Assembly (NCBI GenBank): GCA_007258455.2
Contig: VDFB02000003.1
Coordinates: forward strand, 37,613,876-37,677,875
Length of the DNA stretch: 64,000 nt
Direction of reading: 5' to 3'
Source: Sequoia sempervirens
Lineage: Eukaryota > Streptophyta > Pinopsida > Cupressales > Cupressaceae
The notes under the pieces are model-generated. The model had not been told where the DNA came from and did not search any database. It worked only from the letters and a program-made list of their open reading frames with translations. The translations under genes were made by a program, and so were the position numbers. Positions 1 through 11,903 of the stretch are shown here, one piece after another; position 1 is the first letter of the stretch, and every line of letters starts with the position of its first letter.

Positions 1-2323
1 TTGAGGGGTTGCATATTGGAAAAACAATGATGGTAATGCTTTGTGCAATGGCTCAAAGTTTCCATCACACATTGCATTATTTAAAATTTCTCTCATATGA
101 AAGTTGCGATGGTGTAAACTCATGCGATGGGATTCTTAAAATTTGTTTTCCTTCATGTGTGTTTTGTTTCCTTTTAAAATATGTTGCCTATGCCTTTTGT
201 TGTTCACGTGAATCTTTATCAAAGTGTTTATTTCTCAGTGCACATCACAATTTGTGGGAGGCTTTCCATAATCAGAACAACGATGCCTTCATGTGCAACT
301 ATGAGATTTCATTGGTCAATTTTATTTCAAAGGAAGACTTTGAGGCAGTGTTTGGCTTTTATTTTAATATTGAGGCATTTTTAGCCATGTGGATGGATTT
401 TTGAAAGGATTTTCACTGTAGAAGGAGAAAAAAATAAAGGTTTTTCATGCTAAAATGAGAGTTAATCATGTGCAAATGATTTAAGGGGAATTTTCATGCC
501 ATTTAGTGAGTCAAAAGTGTTGATTTAACCTCCAAAATGCTGTCAGCAACCATTTCAATGCCCAAACTGTTATTTTTGATAAGTTTTGGGAATGTTCTAA
601 GTGTTATTTGATTAGAAAACTGCATAATAATCCCTTGCACAACTTGCAGTTTTTGGGTTGCAATTATTGGGGCAGTGAGATCATATTTTTTAACATGCAA
701 ATGAGTTGTGAACTATGTGAAGTTGGAGGTTGATCACGTGCAGAGTTTTTGTGCAAAAAAATTGTGCCTTTTTGAAGCAAAAGGTAGTCTTTTCCTTCTG
801 AAAGATGTCCAGATTATGATAAAGCTTAGTATTCAAATGAAGGAAAAATGAAATTGGTAATTACAGGTGAAAGTGAGTCAGTTGCAAGCAAAATGCACAA
901 GTAGAGTAGAAGGATTGCAAACCAACTGTTTGAAAAAATGTCAAATTGTTTGTAGTATGAAATGAAACCTCCATATCTCTAAAATGCATTATTAAAACCA
1001 TGTTTTGAATGTCATTAGTGAATTTAACAGTAAATGGGTAAAGATTTGACCTACATAGCAAATTTTTAATTGCCGGTGAAGTGGGTTTTGACCCAGAAGT
1101 AATATCTTTCACCTGCAAGTGAAAATGGGATTGGTAAACATGTTTTTACATATGGGGTAATTTTGTGCATGGGAATTGCAAATGAAGAGGGAAAATAAAG
1201 TATGAAGAGGTATTCTCTTAATGCCAGTTGGTTTTAGATCAAGGGAGCTCATGTGTACCATGTGTCAACGATGGATTGATTTTAGGGATTCTCTATTTTC
1301 TTCTCCTTTCTCTTAAATGAGAAGATTTTTTCATTGTAAGGGGGGGTTCTAGTTTTTCTAGGTCTTGGGTATTGTAATTTTGTATAGGGTTGTCTCTAGA
1401 TTAGGAGTTCAAATTTTAAGGTTCAATGTTGTAATATATTTTGTTAATGACAAGCAAACCATTTTGCAAATTGGAATGAACCATGTCATATTTTAATGTC
1501 TCCAAAATGTATGCATTATATTTTCAATCAAAGTAATCAAGGATTATATAATGATTTTTGTTGCACATTTGTTGTAACAAGTATTTGGTTGATGGCTCTT
1601 GTTCAAAGAACAAGTTAAAGTGTGCTCTTAGTCAAATGTTTAATATATTGTGTTGCATTCAAGATCAGTAAGAATGTTATAGATATGTCCTAAAGAGACA
1701 AATATGTCCTAAAGAGACCTCATTATTGTAATGCAGTAATGATTTAATGGTCACTAGTTTTGTGTTTGGGCTTTTACCAGATGGGTTATTTCAATTTGAC
1801 TTTGTTATGGACAAGGAATTGGTCTAGTGTGTTTCTTTTGTGCAAACCCTGGAAGGAATCATCATTTAAAACTTAAAGAATCTTTCCCATTTTCATGTTT
1901 AACTTATTTATGGTTTTTTGTATCTTCATGGAGATTAAAGAACATAGAGGTTATGCTTAGGAATTATTTTGTTGTAACTTCTTTGTGTGTTTGAGATGAA
2001 GATTTCTCTTAATTTATTTGTTCTCAGTGTGGATTCAAGGTGCAAAGGGATCATGTCTAAATGTAATGAAATGTATAAAACCCTTTATACATTCATCTGA
2101 GAACCATCCACATGTTAGAAATCTGCAATGTGTTGTTAAGTGCAAGTTCTATTATATGTGCATATCCTTGAATAGGAACACCCTCCTAAGTCTTGTGGAG
2201 CTCAAAGTGTAGAAGGCTGATTATAGCCTTGTTCGTTGGCCTTTCTTGTCCCTGATGTGATGATAGTGCAAGACCTTTGTCTTAACCTCTTGATCCCTTG
2301 GTTTAGGCATTGTGATTTTCCTT
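1..2323. other. AT-rich non-coding stretch
   Basis: No ORF here has a recognisable domain, and the longest are about 130 codons of low-complexity translation. The stretch around 1290-1440 (pyrimidine-rich run, short G run, then T-rich sequence with repeated 'gttgtaat') resembles the transcribed part of a decayed LTR, but no terminal dinucleotides or target duplication could be found. I treat it as old repeat-derived intergenic DNA. Confidence 0.5.
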
Positions 2324-2328
2324 AGGAT

Positions 2329-3605
2329 TGTTGGAAATAGGATGCCATTTAATTGAAATCCTAAACATTATTTCATGTATCTCTTAAGTCCTTGGAAAGT
2401 GTTCCCCAACACTAGGATTAGAAAGAGATTAATTTTGAATGAAATAATCATGTTAATTGACATTTGTAATTAATTCTAAATGATAGGAACATGTGAGGGC
2501 GTCCAATATGAGTTCCTAAATAATAGGAGCACATGGGGCGCCCACATGGAAGGTGGACCCCACCTTGAGTTAAGTTAATTGTTTGGAGAAAAAGATAACA
2601 CTTTTGTAATGCATGTAAAGATCCTAGAAGTTAGGGATTGATGTTTACATGCATGAAGTTCAGTTCAGTTCAATTCAGATCAGTTCAATTTAGTTTAGTT
2701 CAGTATCAGTTCAGTTCAATTCAGTTTAGTTCAGTTATGGTTCAGTTATCTTACATGTAGTTAGTTTGAGTTGCATGTTAGTTGACTTCAGTTGACTTGA
2801 ATTGCATGCTAATGACTTGAGTTGCATGACAAATAACAGGTGACTATTTTCAGTTAACAAGGGATGATCAATCATGCATGGTATTTGCATGAATGGTGGA
2901 GAGATATGTTTCAGTTAACAGAGATTGACTTGGACCCACCTTGGGCGGCCAAGTTGGCTTCTTGGAGTTAACACTTTTGCATGATAAGATATTTCATAAG
3001 GCTGAGTTTAGTGGGCCCATTCTTGGGCGCCAACTTTGAGGATAAGCTTAGAAGATATCTTTAGAATCAAGGTTGAGTGATGACTTCAGTTTGGGACGCC
3101 CAAATGGATGAAGCACTTGTTTTGACATTGTTCTTCATGGTAGAACTCTACTTGCAAGGAATAGGCGTAGATTTTGTGAGATAAGCATTGAGCTTTGTAA
3201 TTGTAACTCTTTGGAGTTTACAAGGATAATTATTGTCTATTTATCTCAAGCAAGTTGAAGAGAGTTTTATCGGTTTTTATTGCAGGTTGTGAAGAAGATT
3301 TGTTGAAGGAAAAAGAAGCATCTCAAGCAAGGATTGGAATTATTGTAATCTTATTCTGAGATTAAATAATACATTGATTCTTGGTGGATTTTTTTCCCAA
3401 AAGGGTTTCTCCATGGTATATGTTGTGTAACTTCTAATATTCTATCTAATTCTTCTACAACCTTCTGTCTTCATTCTACAAATGGTAAAGTGAATCTAAC
3501 CAGATAATAATCCACAAAGAATCTGTAACAAAGAATACTTAATTAGATCAGCAATCACAAAGTTTTACAAAGTATTAAGCTACATAATCACCTCAATTTT
3601 CAACA
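2329..3605 (+). mobile_element. Solo LTR, probably Ty1/Copia type
   Basis: The 1277-bp unit begins TGTTGGAAAT and ends AATTTTCAACA, an imperfect terminal inverted repeat with the TG...CA ends of LTRs. It is flanked on both sides by the same 5-bp sequence AGGAT (2324-2328 and 3606-3610), a target-site duplication. Near the right end there is a candidate poly(A) region (3363-3372) followed by a 'cccaaaaggg' motif common in the R-U5 part of plant Copia LTRs, which sets the plus orientation. No primer-binding site or internal domain follows, so this is best read as a solo LTR left by LTR-LTR recombination. The Copia assignment is an inference; the boundaries are seen. Confidence 0.8.
2657..2750. 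repeat. CAGTT-type microsatellite inside the solo LTR
   Basis: A degenerate pentanucleotide array built from CAGTT, CAATT and TAGTT variants. It is followed to about 2835 by three looser copies of 'gacttgagttgcatg'. It lies in the U3 half of the solo LTR, where short tandem arrays often arise by replication slippage. Confidence 0.75.
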
Positions 3606-3610
3606 AGGAT

Positions 3611-6176
3611 TGGGGGTTACAAGAAAAAGCACCAACACTTACCTCGAGGGAAGCATTTATCAAACTATCAACAAATTCAAATATTTCTTCTACATGACTG
3701 AAGTCCTTTAGCATCTTATTTGCTTAGTTGAATTATTTTTTCCATGGTTATATATCTTTTATCACTTTTTGTAACAAGAAAATATCTTAACCTACTTTTC
3801 TTTATTCTTTTACAAACAATTTAGTAAGTTGTAGTTTGTGTTAATCTCAAAATGTGTGATAGGTGCTACTCATTGAATAATTTGTTGTGTTTTGCAAGTT
3901 TCAATGGATCACTCATAACAAGAATATTTGAAGAATGATTTGTTGTTTTATAGGAATCAATATCTTTTACATGGTGTTTTAAAAATATTTAATTCATATG
4001 TTGACTATTTTTTACATGTGCATGCATCCACAAAGTAGTTTACATGCACATACAAGTGAGGGGAAAAAATAATGGTGAAAATTGCATATCCACGTATTTT
4101 CCCTTTTATTTTGGGCTTGCTTTGATTAGAGTGTCATAAATACAATAATTAGTTACAATATTGATACATGGCATTCCATACCCTAATCCCCTCATCATAA
4201 ACCCCCAAAATTTGTATTCTTGATTCTTAGACCTAATATTGATCACCTTAGATTAGATCCATGGGCATAAACTTGACCCAAGTCACTTATGTAGTCATCG
4301 ATTGGATCCTTGAACTTTTAAATTCAAAATTGAAATTTTTGTCTTAAAAACTACTTCACCTAGGCATTGTGAGCTAATTTATTACAAGCTATGTGATTTA
4401 TGTGTTTGGTGGTTGTATTTAAGTACATTCATTCATTGATTTTGAAATAATCTCAAATATAGGAATGCATGTTCATTAATTCATTTGTATATTTAAGTAC
4501 ATTCATTCATTTAGAGGTGTGAAGTTGTTCTTCTAAGAGTTTTATTGAGGAGAACTTGACCTTCACAGTTTGGTATATTCCCCAAATGTGTGTGTAAATG
4601 CTTGTCCTTATGCAAAATCCAAACATTAGAAAATAAGGAGAATAAATTTCAATAGTACAAATTCTGTCATATTGGATTTATGAGTTTCAAATCAAGCCCT
4701 CTTACAAGTCTAGATTTGCACTCATGTAGATCAATTCCACACTTCCATAAGTGATTGAAAGGAAAAAACCAATCATTTTCTAAAACTTGAGATATTCATT
4801 CCAGTGAACCATACAATTTGAGAGTGTTGAATGATCAATAACTACCACCTGTCACAAAACTTTTCGATCTTTATACTTCAAACTAAGTATCACATTCAAT
4901 TTATTTTGATGTCTATATTCTATTTAACATTTTATTTCAAGTATCAATCCCAACTTTAAATCCTAGCCTTTTTCCAATGTTTGATTATTTGTCGTAATTA
5001 AATTGTATTATGACTTTTATTCTTCATTACAATAATATCATTCAAATATTTTGAAATTGGCTAACCAAAAAACACTAGTCACGTGACTTAACTTTGAACA
5101 TTATGAATTGAATCCTATAATAAACAAATTCCTGAAACTTGTATAAAAGATATAGTTAAGATTAATGTATGCTACCAGATTCTGTAGTTAGGAGGACTTC
5201 ATGTATGCAAATTCACATACATAATTGGTATGTGTAAATGAATCAAAATTAGCAAACCCGACATAGGCACCAGATAATATAATTAATCCAGGCATAAGTA
5301 CTCTACAACATGACCAAGATTGGAGCAAAGAACAATCAATAAATTCTCTTGCTTTCATCTTTAGGCCATGGTTTGATTGGAATCCCTTCTCTCACATTTC
5401 TCGTTGGTTGAGCATCTTTCTATTACCTTCAAGCATTATTCCTCCTATTCTACTTCTACTTATTCTCCACTAGAGGTAATGCATAGTAATAATCCTCCAT
5501 TTAGTTCCAAGGTGCCCATTTTAGGTGTGTTAGGCTAAGGGGAAAGATAATTAAAATTAGTAATTTCACTATTCATAAATAGGGTTCATAAATTAAATGA
5601 CCCTAATTGTTGATATTTTTGTTTAAATATATATTTGCAATTTGTTGCTTTAGTTTTTCTATGACTTTAACTTTAGACTTTCTTTTGCTTCCCTGGAAAT
5701 TTTACTATTAATTTTGTTTCTAGGTTGTAGATTAAGATTTTAAATATGGGTTTTGTCTAGTTTTATGTAATTTTGGTTATGGTTAGTGGAGAGTATGGTG
5801 TTTAAGAAAGTGGAGAAATTTGTTTCAAAATTTCATAAAAGGAAATGATCAATAGATATTATTTATTAATGGTATGGGAATTATATTTTAATTGTTTATT
5901 ATATTTGTATTTTTTAAAAGTAATCTCTTAATTCTAGGTTAAGCGTAATTAGGAACCCTATGTGATTTATTTTTCAAATTGTGGGTAAACTCTTTTTAAT
6001 AGAGTTATGAATTGATGAGGTCACAAATAGGGGACCTCATCCCCGACATGAATAATCAATAATAACACCCTAATAGGGCTTTGAACCTTGGTGGCAAGAA
6101 CCACACCACCATGATTTCACTATCATCCTATACCATTACTGGCAAGAACCACATGACATTAAGTTAATACGATTTT
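3611..6176. other. AT-rich intergenic DNA
   Basis: No coding sequence is supported. Small local duplications are present, such as 'atttaagtacattcattcatt' near 4430 and again near 4490, and 'ggcaagaaccaca' twice near 6095 and 6140. The stretch ends at the target duplication of the LINE. Confidence 0.5.
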
Positions 6177-6194
6177 AAAATTCACCATTTTTTT
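6177..6194. repeat. LINE target-site duplication, 3' side
   Basis: First copy of the 18-bp direct repeat AAAATTCACCATTTTTTT. The T run continues to 6197, merging with the complement of the element's poly(A) tail, so the exact junction is ambiguous by a few bases. Confidence 0.85.
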
Positions 6195-6535
6195 TTTATA
6201 GTTAAATAATTGCGATATGGGGCAACACCCTATATTGCTTTCTAAAGATATTACAATGGATAGTACATTGATCATAGACTCCGCATACTAGCCTTCACCC
6301 TGATAACCACCTAACTTAACATTTTCAGGTCAAAAATTCTAGGGCCAGATACAAAAGCCTGGAAATGTTACATATATTGTCCTAGACCAGAGTGCAGATT
6401 AGCCGAATTGACACCAAAAAACCTTATTGAAACTTACTAACCATACTGGACGGACAAATTGGAGAGAACTTTATATCTATAGCAAGATTAACAACACAGA
6501 TTATACAAAAACCTTTAGACACCAGATTACCAGCC

Positions 6536-7542
6536 CTACTCATCGTTGTCCTCATCAGAGTCGAAGCACTTTTGCCAGGCTTTGAATACTGCAATTACTA
6601 GACAATCTGAACCACAATTGGTGTGAGCTGGACTCTTGGCCTTCTGTTTTGGATCCCGCTCATCATTTTTATGCCATTCCTCTCCCAACCCTAGTTTCTA
6701 ATTTTCCTCATCACTTACCACAATCTCATTCACCAGCTCTTCGTCCTCCACATAGCATAGGGCCCAGCCGCGAGGAAAATTGGTGAGCAACTTCGCAGCA
6801 CAAAGCAAGAAAAAGATGCTACGCTCACGAATGTCCCCGAGCTTTTCATAAATTTCAGGCTCTATGGTTTGAATCAAAGGAAACTTCATGATCTCCCTGT
6901 TGTGCATGCAAATCATGTAATAATTTTGAGGCATGGGAATCAGTTTGTTTTCATCCACATTGTCAAAAGCTGCATCAATTTCTGCTAACTAGGCATGCTT
7001 GAAGATCATTTGAGTAAATTTTTTGGCGATCTCCTTCAAAACCTCCATATGCAACAAAACTGCCAAAAACATAGCAGGAATTTCAGAATTGGCCCTTGCC
7101 CTATGATAAGCTCGCAGGAACTTGGGACCCAGTACCCGCTTTACTGCCCAAAGGATTACTGGATGCGGAGACCAAAGCATTCCCTGAAGATGCTAAATGT
7201 TGACTGCTAACACTTGTTGGAGAAGAAAGGCACCTGTAACCCACCAGTCGCTCTGTCATTTTAAATGCATAAACGATATTTCAAGAGGCTTCTTTAAAGT
7301 AATAAAGTTGCATTCTGCACTGAAACCAAGGCCTGACATCACATTATTAGGAAGTGAGTCCTTTGGCTGCCCGACTATTACAAATGAGATCTTTTGGCAT
7401 ATGACATAATTATCCCAACTCGTCACTGACGACAAGGCCTTATTAGATGTCCTTCCACATACTTTGCATGTTTAAGGCTATATCCTTTTGGATTCAAAAA
7501 TGTCGATTTACAAGGCACTTCCCCAGGCCTAGTTGGAGCCAT
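6536..7542 (-). pseudogene. LINE third ORF of unknown function (decayed)
   Basis: About 335 codons can be followed on the minus strand from an ATG at 7542 to a TAG at 6536, downstream of the RNase H of ORF2 and inside the LINE boundaries. The reading is broken by one frameshift (near residue 38) and about four stop codons, but between them it stays in one frame and keeps protein-like composition. Visible pieces include a segment starting MLWSPHPVILWAVKRVLGP (from 7180), a following helical stretch, a segment from 6958 with MPQNYYMICMHNREI, and an acidic C-terminus ending DSDEDNDE. I recognise no family, zinc finger or catalytic motif. Plant L1 elements normally end after ORF2, so this may be a captured host gene or an accessory ORF. 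A separate nested insertion is possible, but no boundary for one was seen. Confidence 0.6.
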
Positions 7543-7725
7543 GGTGGGCCCCAAGTGAGTTTACACTTGCCCAGCCACATGTAATCCACATGAGCACATA
7601 CTAGGGGTGTCGTGTAAAACCAACATCAATAGAAAACTAACGATGCTGTAAACATATGTGAGTAGATCCCATAGTAATCTAGTTGTTGAATTTCAAAAAT
7701 TCTCAAGTATTTGAAAATCTTAGCC

Positions 7726-10700
7726 TTAGTTATTGCTTATTGCTTCTTTCGCCAAAAGGTTCGCTCTTTGGTTCCCTTCTCTAAAAATATGAGATACTTT
7801 AAAATCTTTGAAACCACTCAAAAGGTGTGTTATTGCCTGGAGCTAGTGATTCAGTTTCCAATTGGGACAGATGTTATGTCTTATCGAGTTTATAGTGATT
7901 AGGGAGTCTCCTTCTAACTGAATCTTTTTTTCCTTTAGGTGTATACCTAACTGAATTCCCATTAAAGCTACTTGGAATTCTGCCTCATTGTTTGTACAGA
8001 TTCCCAGAGGTTTGGAATTCTCTACCATTGTCTCCCCCTTCTAATTTTTAGCTACACATCCAGCACCGCCAGGGCCTGGGTTGCTTCGAGATGCCCCATC
8101 AAAGTTGATCTTGATCCAACCTCTTTCTAGAGGTTCCCATTTAACTTCCCTTCTCTCTTGTTGGGAAGCCTTGTGACCTGGCCTTGTAATTTTAGGAATA
8201 AGGAGCCCCTTGAAAGCATGCTTCATCTAGTCATCCCAATTCGAATATGTACCTTTCTTCCCTGAGTTTGATTTGACTGCTTCATTTACTGTTTCAGTGA
8301 TCATTCCTTCAATTTTCTCACACAACTTTGCTGACTGCATTTATTTGTTTTGAAAGATCCTTATGTTGCGCTCCTTCCATTTTTCCCATATTATTATTGA
8401 AGGGGCAATGGACCAAATATTGTCAAAAACTACCTTCCTTCTTGGAAAAGGCCACATATTGAACCATGTGAGTAGGCATTTTGGTAGGGGGCTTTGCCAA
8501 TTGAGTTTTCTCATGAAATGATGCTAGCATTGCATTGAATAAGGACAATTGAGAATCAGATGATCTGAGGTTTCATTATCCTTTTTGCATAAAATACATC
8601 TCACTAGACCCTGAATTCTGAAAGTGGCTAATCTGTCCTCAGATATGATCTTCTTTTGGATTGCCAGCCAAGCAAATACCCCAGCTTTAGGTAGGAAATT
8701 TCTCCCCCATAGTAGTTTGCTCAGCCAATTTTTCCTTGCCTCTGCTTGTTCCTTTAGCTTGTAGCCAAACTTAACTGCATATGTCCTAGTCGAGGAACCA
8801 CACCACCTGATAATGTCATCTTGATTAGAGGGCAAAAAGGTTCTTTCTTTCAATATTGTCGACAGAACATCCTTCTGGTTATGTGGGGCTTCTAGATCTT
8901 GTAAAGAGTTCCATTCTCATTCTAGAACTCCCTCCCTGACTATCATCCTTCCATAGTTGCATACCTTTTCACCCCAATTTCTTTGAGTTTCTATTATGAT
9001 CAAGTCCAACCCAGGAAGAGTTGTTAAAGCTTCTTTGCCATTCCATGAATCCTGCCAAAAAGATACAGAATTGCCATCCTTAACTCCTAGGTCGCATGTT
9101 TAGTGATTATATCCCTACATTCCAAAAAATAGTTCCAGATGGCCGAGCCTCAAGGAGGGTTCACAATTCTAAGGATTTGAGTTGGAGAGTCTGAATCTAG
9201 ATATTTTCTCCACAAGATCTTGACCCATCTTTGATTTCCTTTTGCATACATTTCCCAAACCAGTTTTGCACCTACTGCCATGTTCATCAGTCTTAATTGT
9301 CTAAGCCCTACTCCACCAACCTCTTTAGGGGTGCAAACTTTTTTCTAGGCCACAAGTGGATTTTTTTGATGATCTCCAGTGCCACTCCAGAAAAATTTCC
9401 TAAAAATTTGATTAAGCTTTTCATCCATTGCTGTTGGAATTTTTAGGCATGTCGTTGAGTAAATTGGTATTGTTGAAAGAACTTCCTTCACCATCAATAA
9501 TCTTCCTACTGTAGAAAGTCATTTCCCTTTCCATTTCCCCATCTTATTCTTGCAACTGTTGATTAGCTCTTCCCAATAGCATTTTTTATTAATGCCTACA
9601 AAAAGGGGGGTGCCCAAGAATCTACCTAGAAAGTTTGCCACTCTCAATCCCAAAATTCTTGCCAGATCTCTTTGAAGGCTCGGTTGAGTATTGAGAAAAA
9701 AACCTTAGATTTATGCCAATTTATGCTTTGACCTGATGCTTGACAATATTCATCCAAAAAGGATTTTATGGTTCTCGCTTCTCTTCTGCTAGACATTCTG
9801 AAAAGAGTTGTATCATCAACAAATTGTTGATGTGTTGAGTTTTCAACTCCATTGGCAACTTTCACTCCTTTCCATTTGCCTTTCTGTCTTAGAGTTGTTA
9901 TCCCCTGACCCATACCTTCTGCCATTATGATGAATAGAAAGGGGGAGAGGGGATCTCCCTGCCTTATCCCTCTTGAAGATGAGAAAAAACCCCGAGCTGA
10001 CCCATTAACCAGTACTAATAATTTTGTCGTGGAGATACAACTTTTAATCCATTTAACCAATCTTCTTGGAAGCCAAACTTCCTGAGAACCTCTAGTAGGA
10101 ATTCTCTATCCACCATATCATATTCTTTAAGAATATCTAGCTTGATAATCATGCATGGATCTCTTACCTTTTTGGCCGAGTGGAGGGTTTCATGAGTTCA
10201 TATTATGCCTTCCACAATTCATCTGCCCGAGGTGAAACCACTTTGTTCCTCTGAGATAATGTTGTTTAGAACTCCCTGCAGTCTGTTTGAAATTATTTTG
10301 GTGATCACTTTGTAAACTGTATTACACAGGGAAATTGGTATGTAGTCTCCCATCTTCACAGGGTTCTTTTTCTTTGCGATCAGTGCCAGGAATGTGTGAT
10401 TTGTTGCTCCCAACATGGTCATCTTTTTTCTTGATTCTTCTACTGCCAGGTATAAATCTTCTCCTACTATATCCCAAAATTTCTGAAAAAAGCAAGATGG
10501 AAAGCCATCTAGGCCTGGAAATTTATCTGGATTTAGTTGAAAAGTCACCTTTTTCACCTCTTCTTTACTTATTTGTTTGAATAGCATTTTGTTCTGTTCC
10601 TCCCCTATGATTCTTGGGATTGAAGCTAGCAATTTGTTCCTGACTTCCCCATTATTCTCTGATGATCTGTTTAATATTGTTTGAAAAAAATTAACAGCCT

Positions 10701-11903
10701 CCTCATTTACTTCCTCCAGTGACTGGGCTAGCGATCCATCATCTCTTGTTATGGAAGTTATTATGTTCCTACTCCTGTTGGTTACTGCCATTCTATGAAA
10801 ATATTTTGTGTTGCGGTCTCCTTCCTTGATCCATGTTTCCCTAGATTTTTGCCTCCAAAATCATTCTTCTCTTTTCAAGATCTCTGAAAATTCTTCTTTA
10901 AGATATTTTTCTGACTCAAAGTCCACCCCATCCATTCCTTTGTCTATGATATGTTCATTGAGAGTGAATAGTTCTTTGGTCACCCGATCTTTCTCTTGGA
11001 AGATATTCTTGAAGAGATCTTTATTCCACTCCTTTAGTTTATTTTTCACATAGTTCAATTTTTTGTTCAGAATATATAAACAAGAATGGTTCCCAAGTTG
11101 GGGCTCCTTCCACCATTGCCTACTCAATTCTGGAAGCTTTTCATCTCTAATCCACATTTGCTCAAACTTGAAAGGGTAGCCAGTGGGGCTGTATCTGGTT
11201 GTATTAGTAGCTATACTCGGAAGTGATTTGAACCCACGTAGGGTAAGATGGTGGCTTCATATGTTTGGTTGCACCTACCCCATTCACCAAATAGAAGAAA
11301 TCTATCTAGCCTCTCAACTATGTTTGTAAATCCTTTCCTTTTGTTTGTCCAGGTAAAGGTGCCATTTTTTGTAGTTATATCCATTAGATGGTTGTTGTCT
11401 ACAAACTCTTGGAAGTCATGTTGGACTCTTGTAATTCTCCCTACCCCACCTCTCTTTTCTTCAAGGTTTAGGGTTGCATTGAAGTCACCTGCTATGACTC
11501 CTTTTTCTCCTCCATGGATCGAAATGGCCTGGGTGATTTGTTGCCAAATTGCTCTTTTCTCACCTGTTTGGGTGGGGCCGTAAGTATTGATTAGAGTGAA
11601 TTGCTCATTTCTTTGTAACACTCTGCATTTTATTGCTAACCAATTCTTATTTTCCTCCAACAGTTCTCCTATTACTGTGAGGGGGTTCCATATAACACCT
11701 AGCCATCCTGAAGCTCCTTCTGCCCTTACATATCAACCATCCCATTGTTTCCACCATTTCATTCTGATTTTGATATCTTTTGAGTCCCACTTGGTTTCTT
11801 GCAGTATAAATATATCCGCTTTTGATTGGTCAATTTGGCGCTTTACCATGTACCATCTGTTAGGGGTGTTTAAGCCCCTAACATTCCATGTTATGATTCT
11901 CAT
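7726..11903 (-). pseudogene. LINE ORF2: endonuclease, reverse transcriptase, RNase H
   Basis: This encodes the enzyme for target-primed reverse transcription. Order from the start at 11903: AP-like endonuclease beginning MRIITWNVRGLN, with QETKWD, the GDFNA motif and a C-terminal GSNHF (to about 11211); linker (11157-10861); reverse transcriptase (about 10800-9640) with KLDI as motif A, QGDPLSPFLF as motif B and FVDDT as the catalytic motif C; zf-RVT zinc finger (8853-8524) with CILC...H...C; and plant-type RNase H (8226-7726) with INFDGAS, NNEAE, EGDS and REGNQRAN. Several stops and frameshifts break it, for example a TGA near 11735 and a TAG near 7843. Two catalytic acids are lost: the endonuclease SDH motif reads SNH, and the last RNase H aspartate (usual REGNxxAD) reads asparagine. 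The start ATG overlaps the ORF1 stop as ATGA. Confidence 0.9.

Noticed and set aside
9..1118. Short ORFs on both strands at the left edge
   Set aside because: Low-complexity translation with no domain, no intron signals that extend them and no support on the other side. Chance ORFs in AT-rich DNA.
6536..7542. Reading the third LINE ORF as a known nuclease or RNase H continuation
   Set aside because: RNase H already ends at 7726 with its usual REGN...LAKEA tail, and none of the catalytic patterns reappear downstream.
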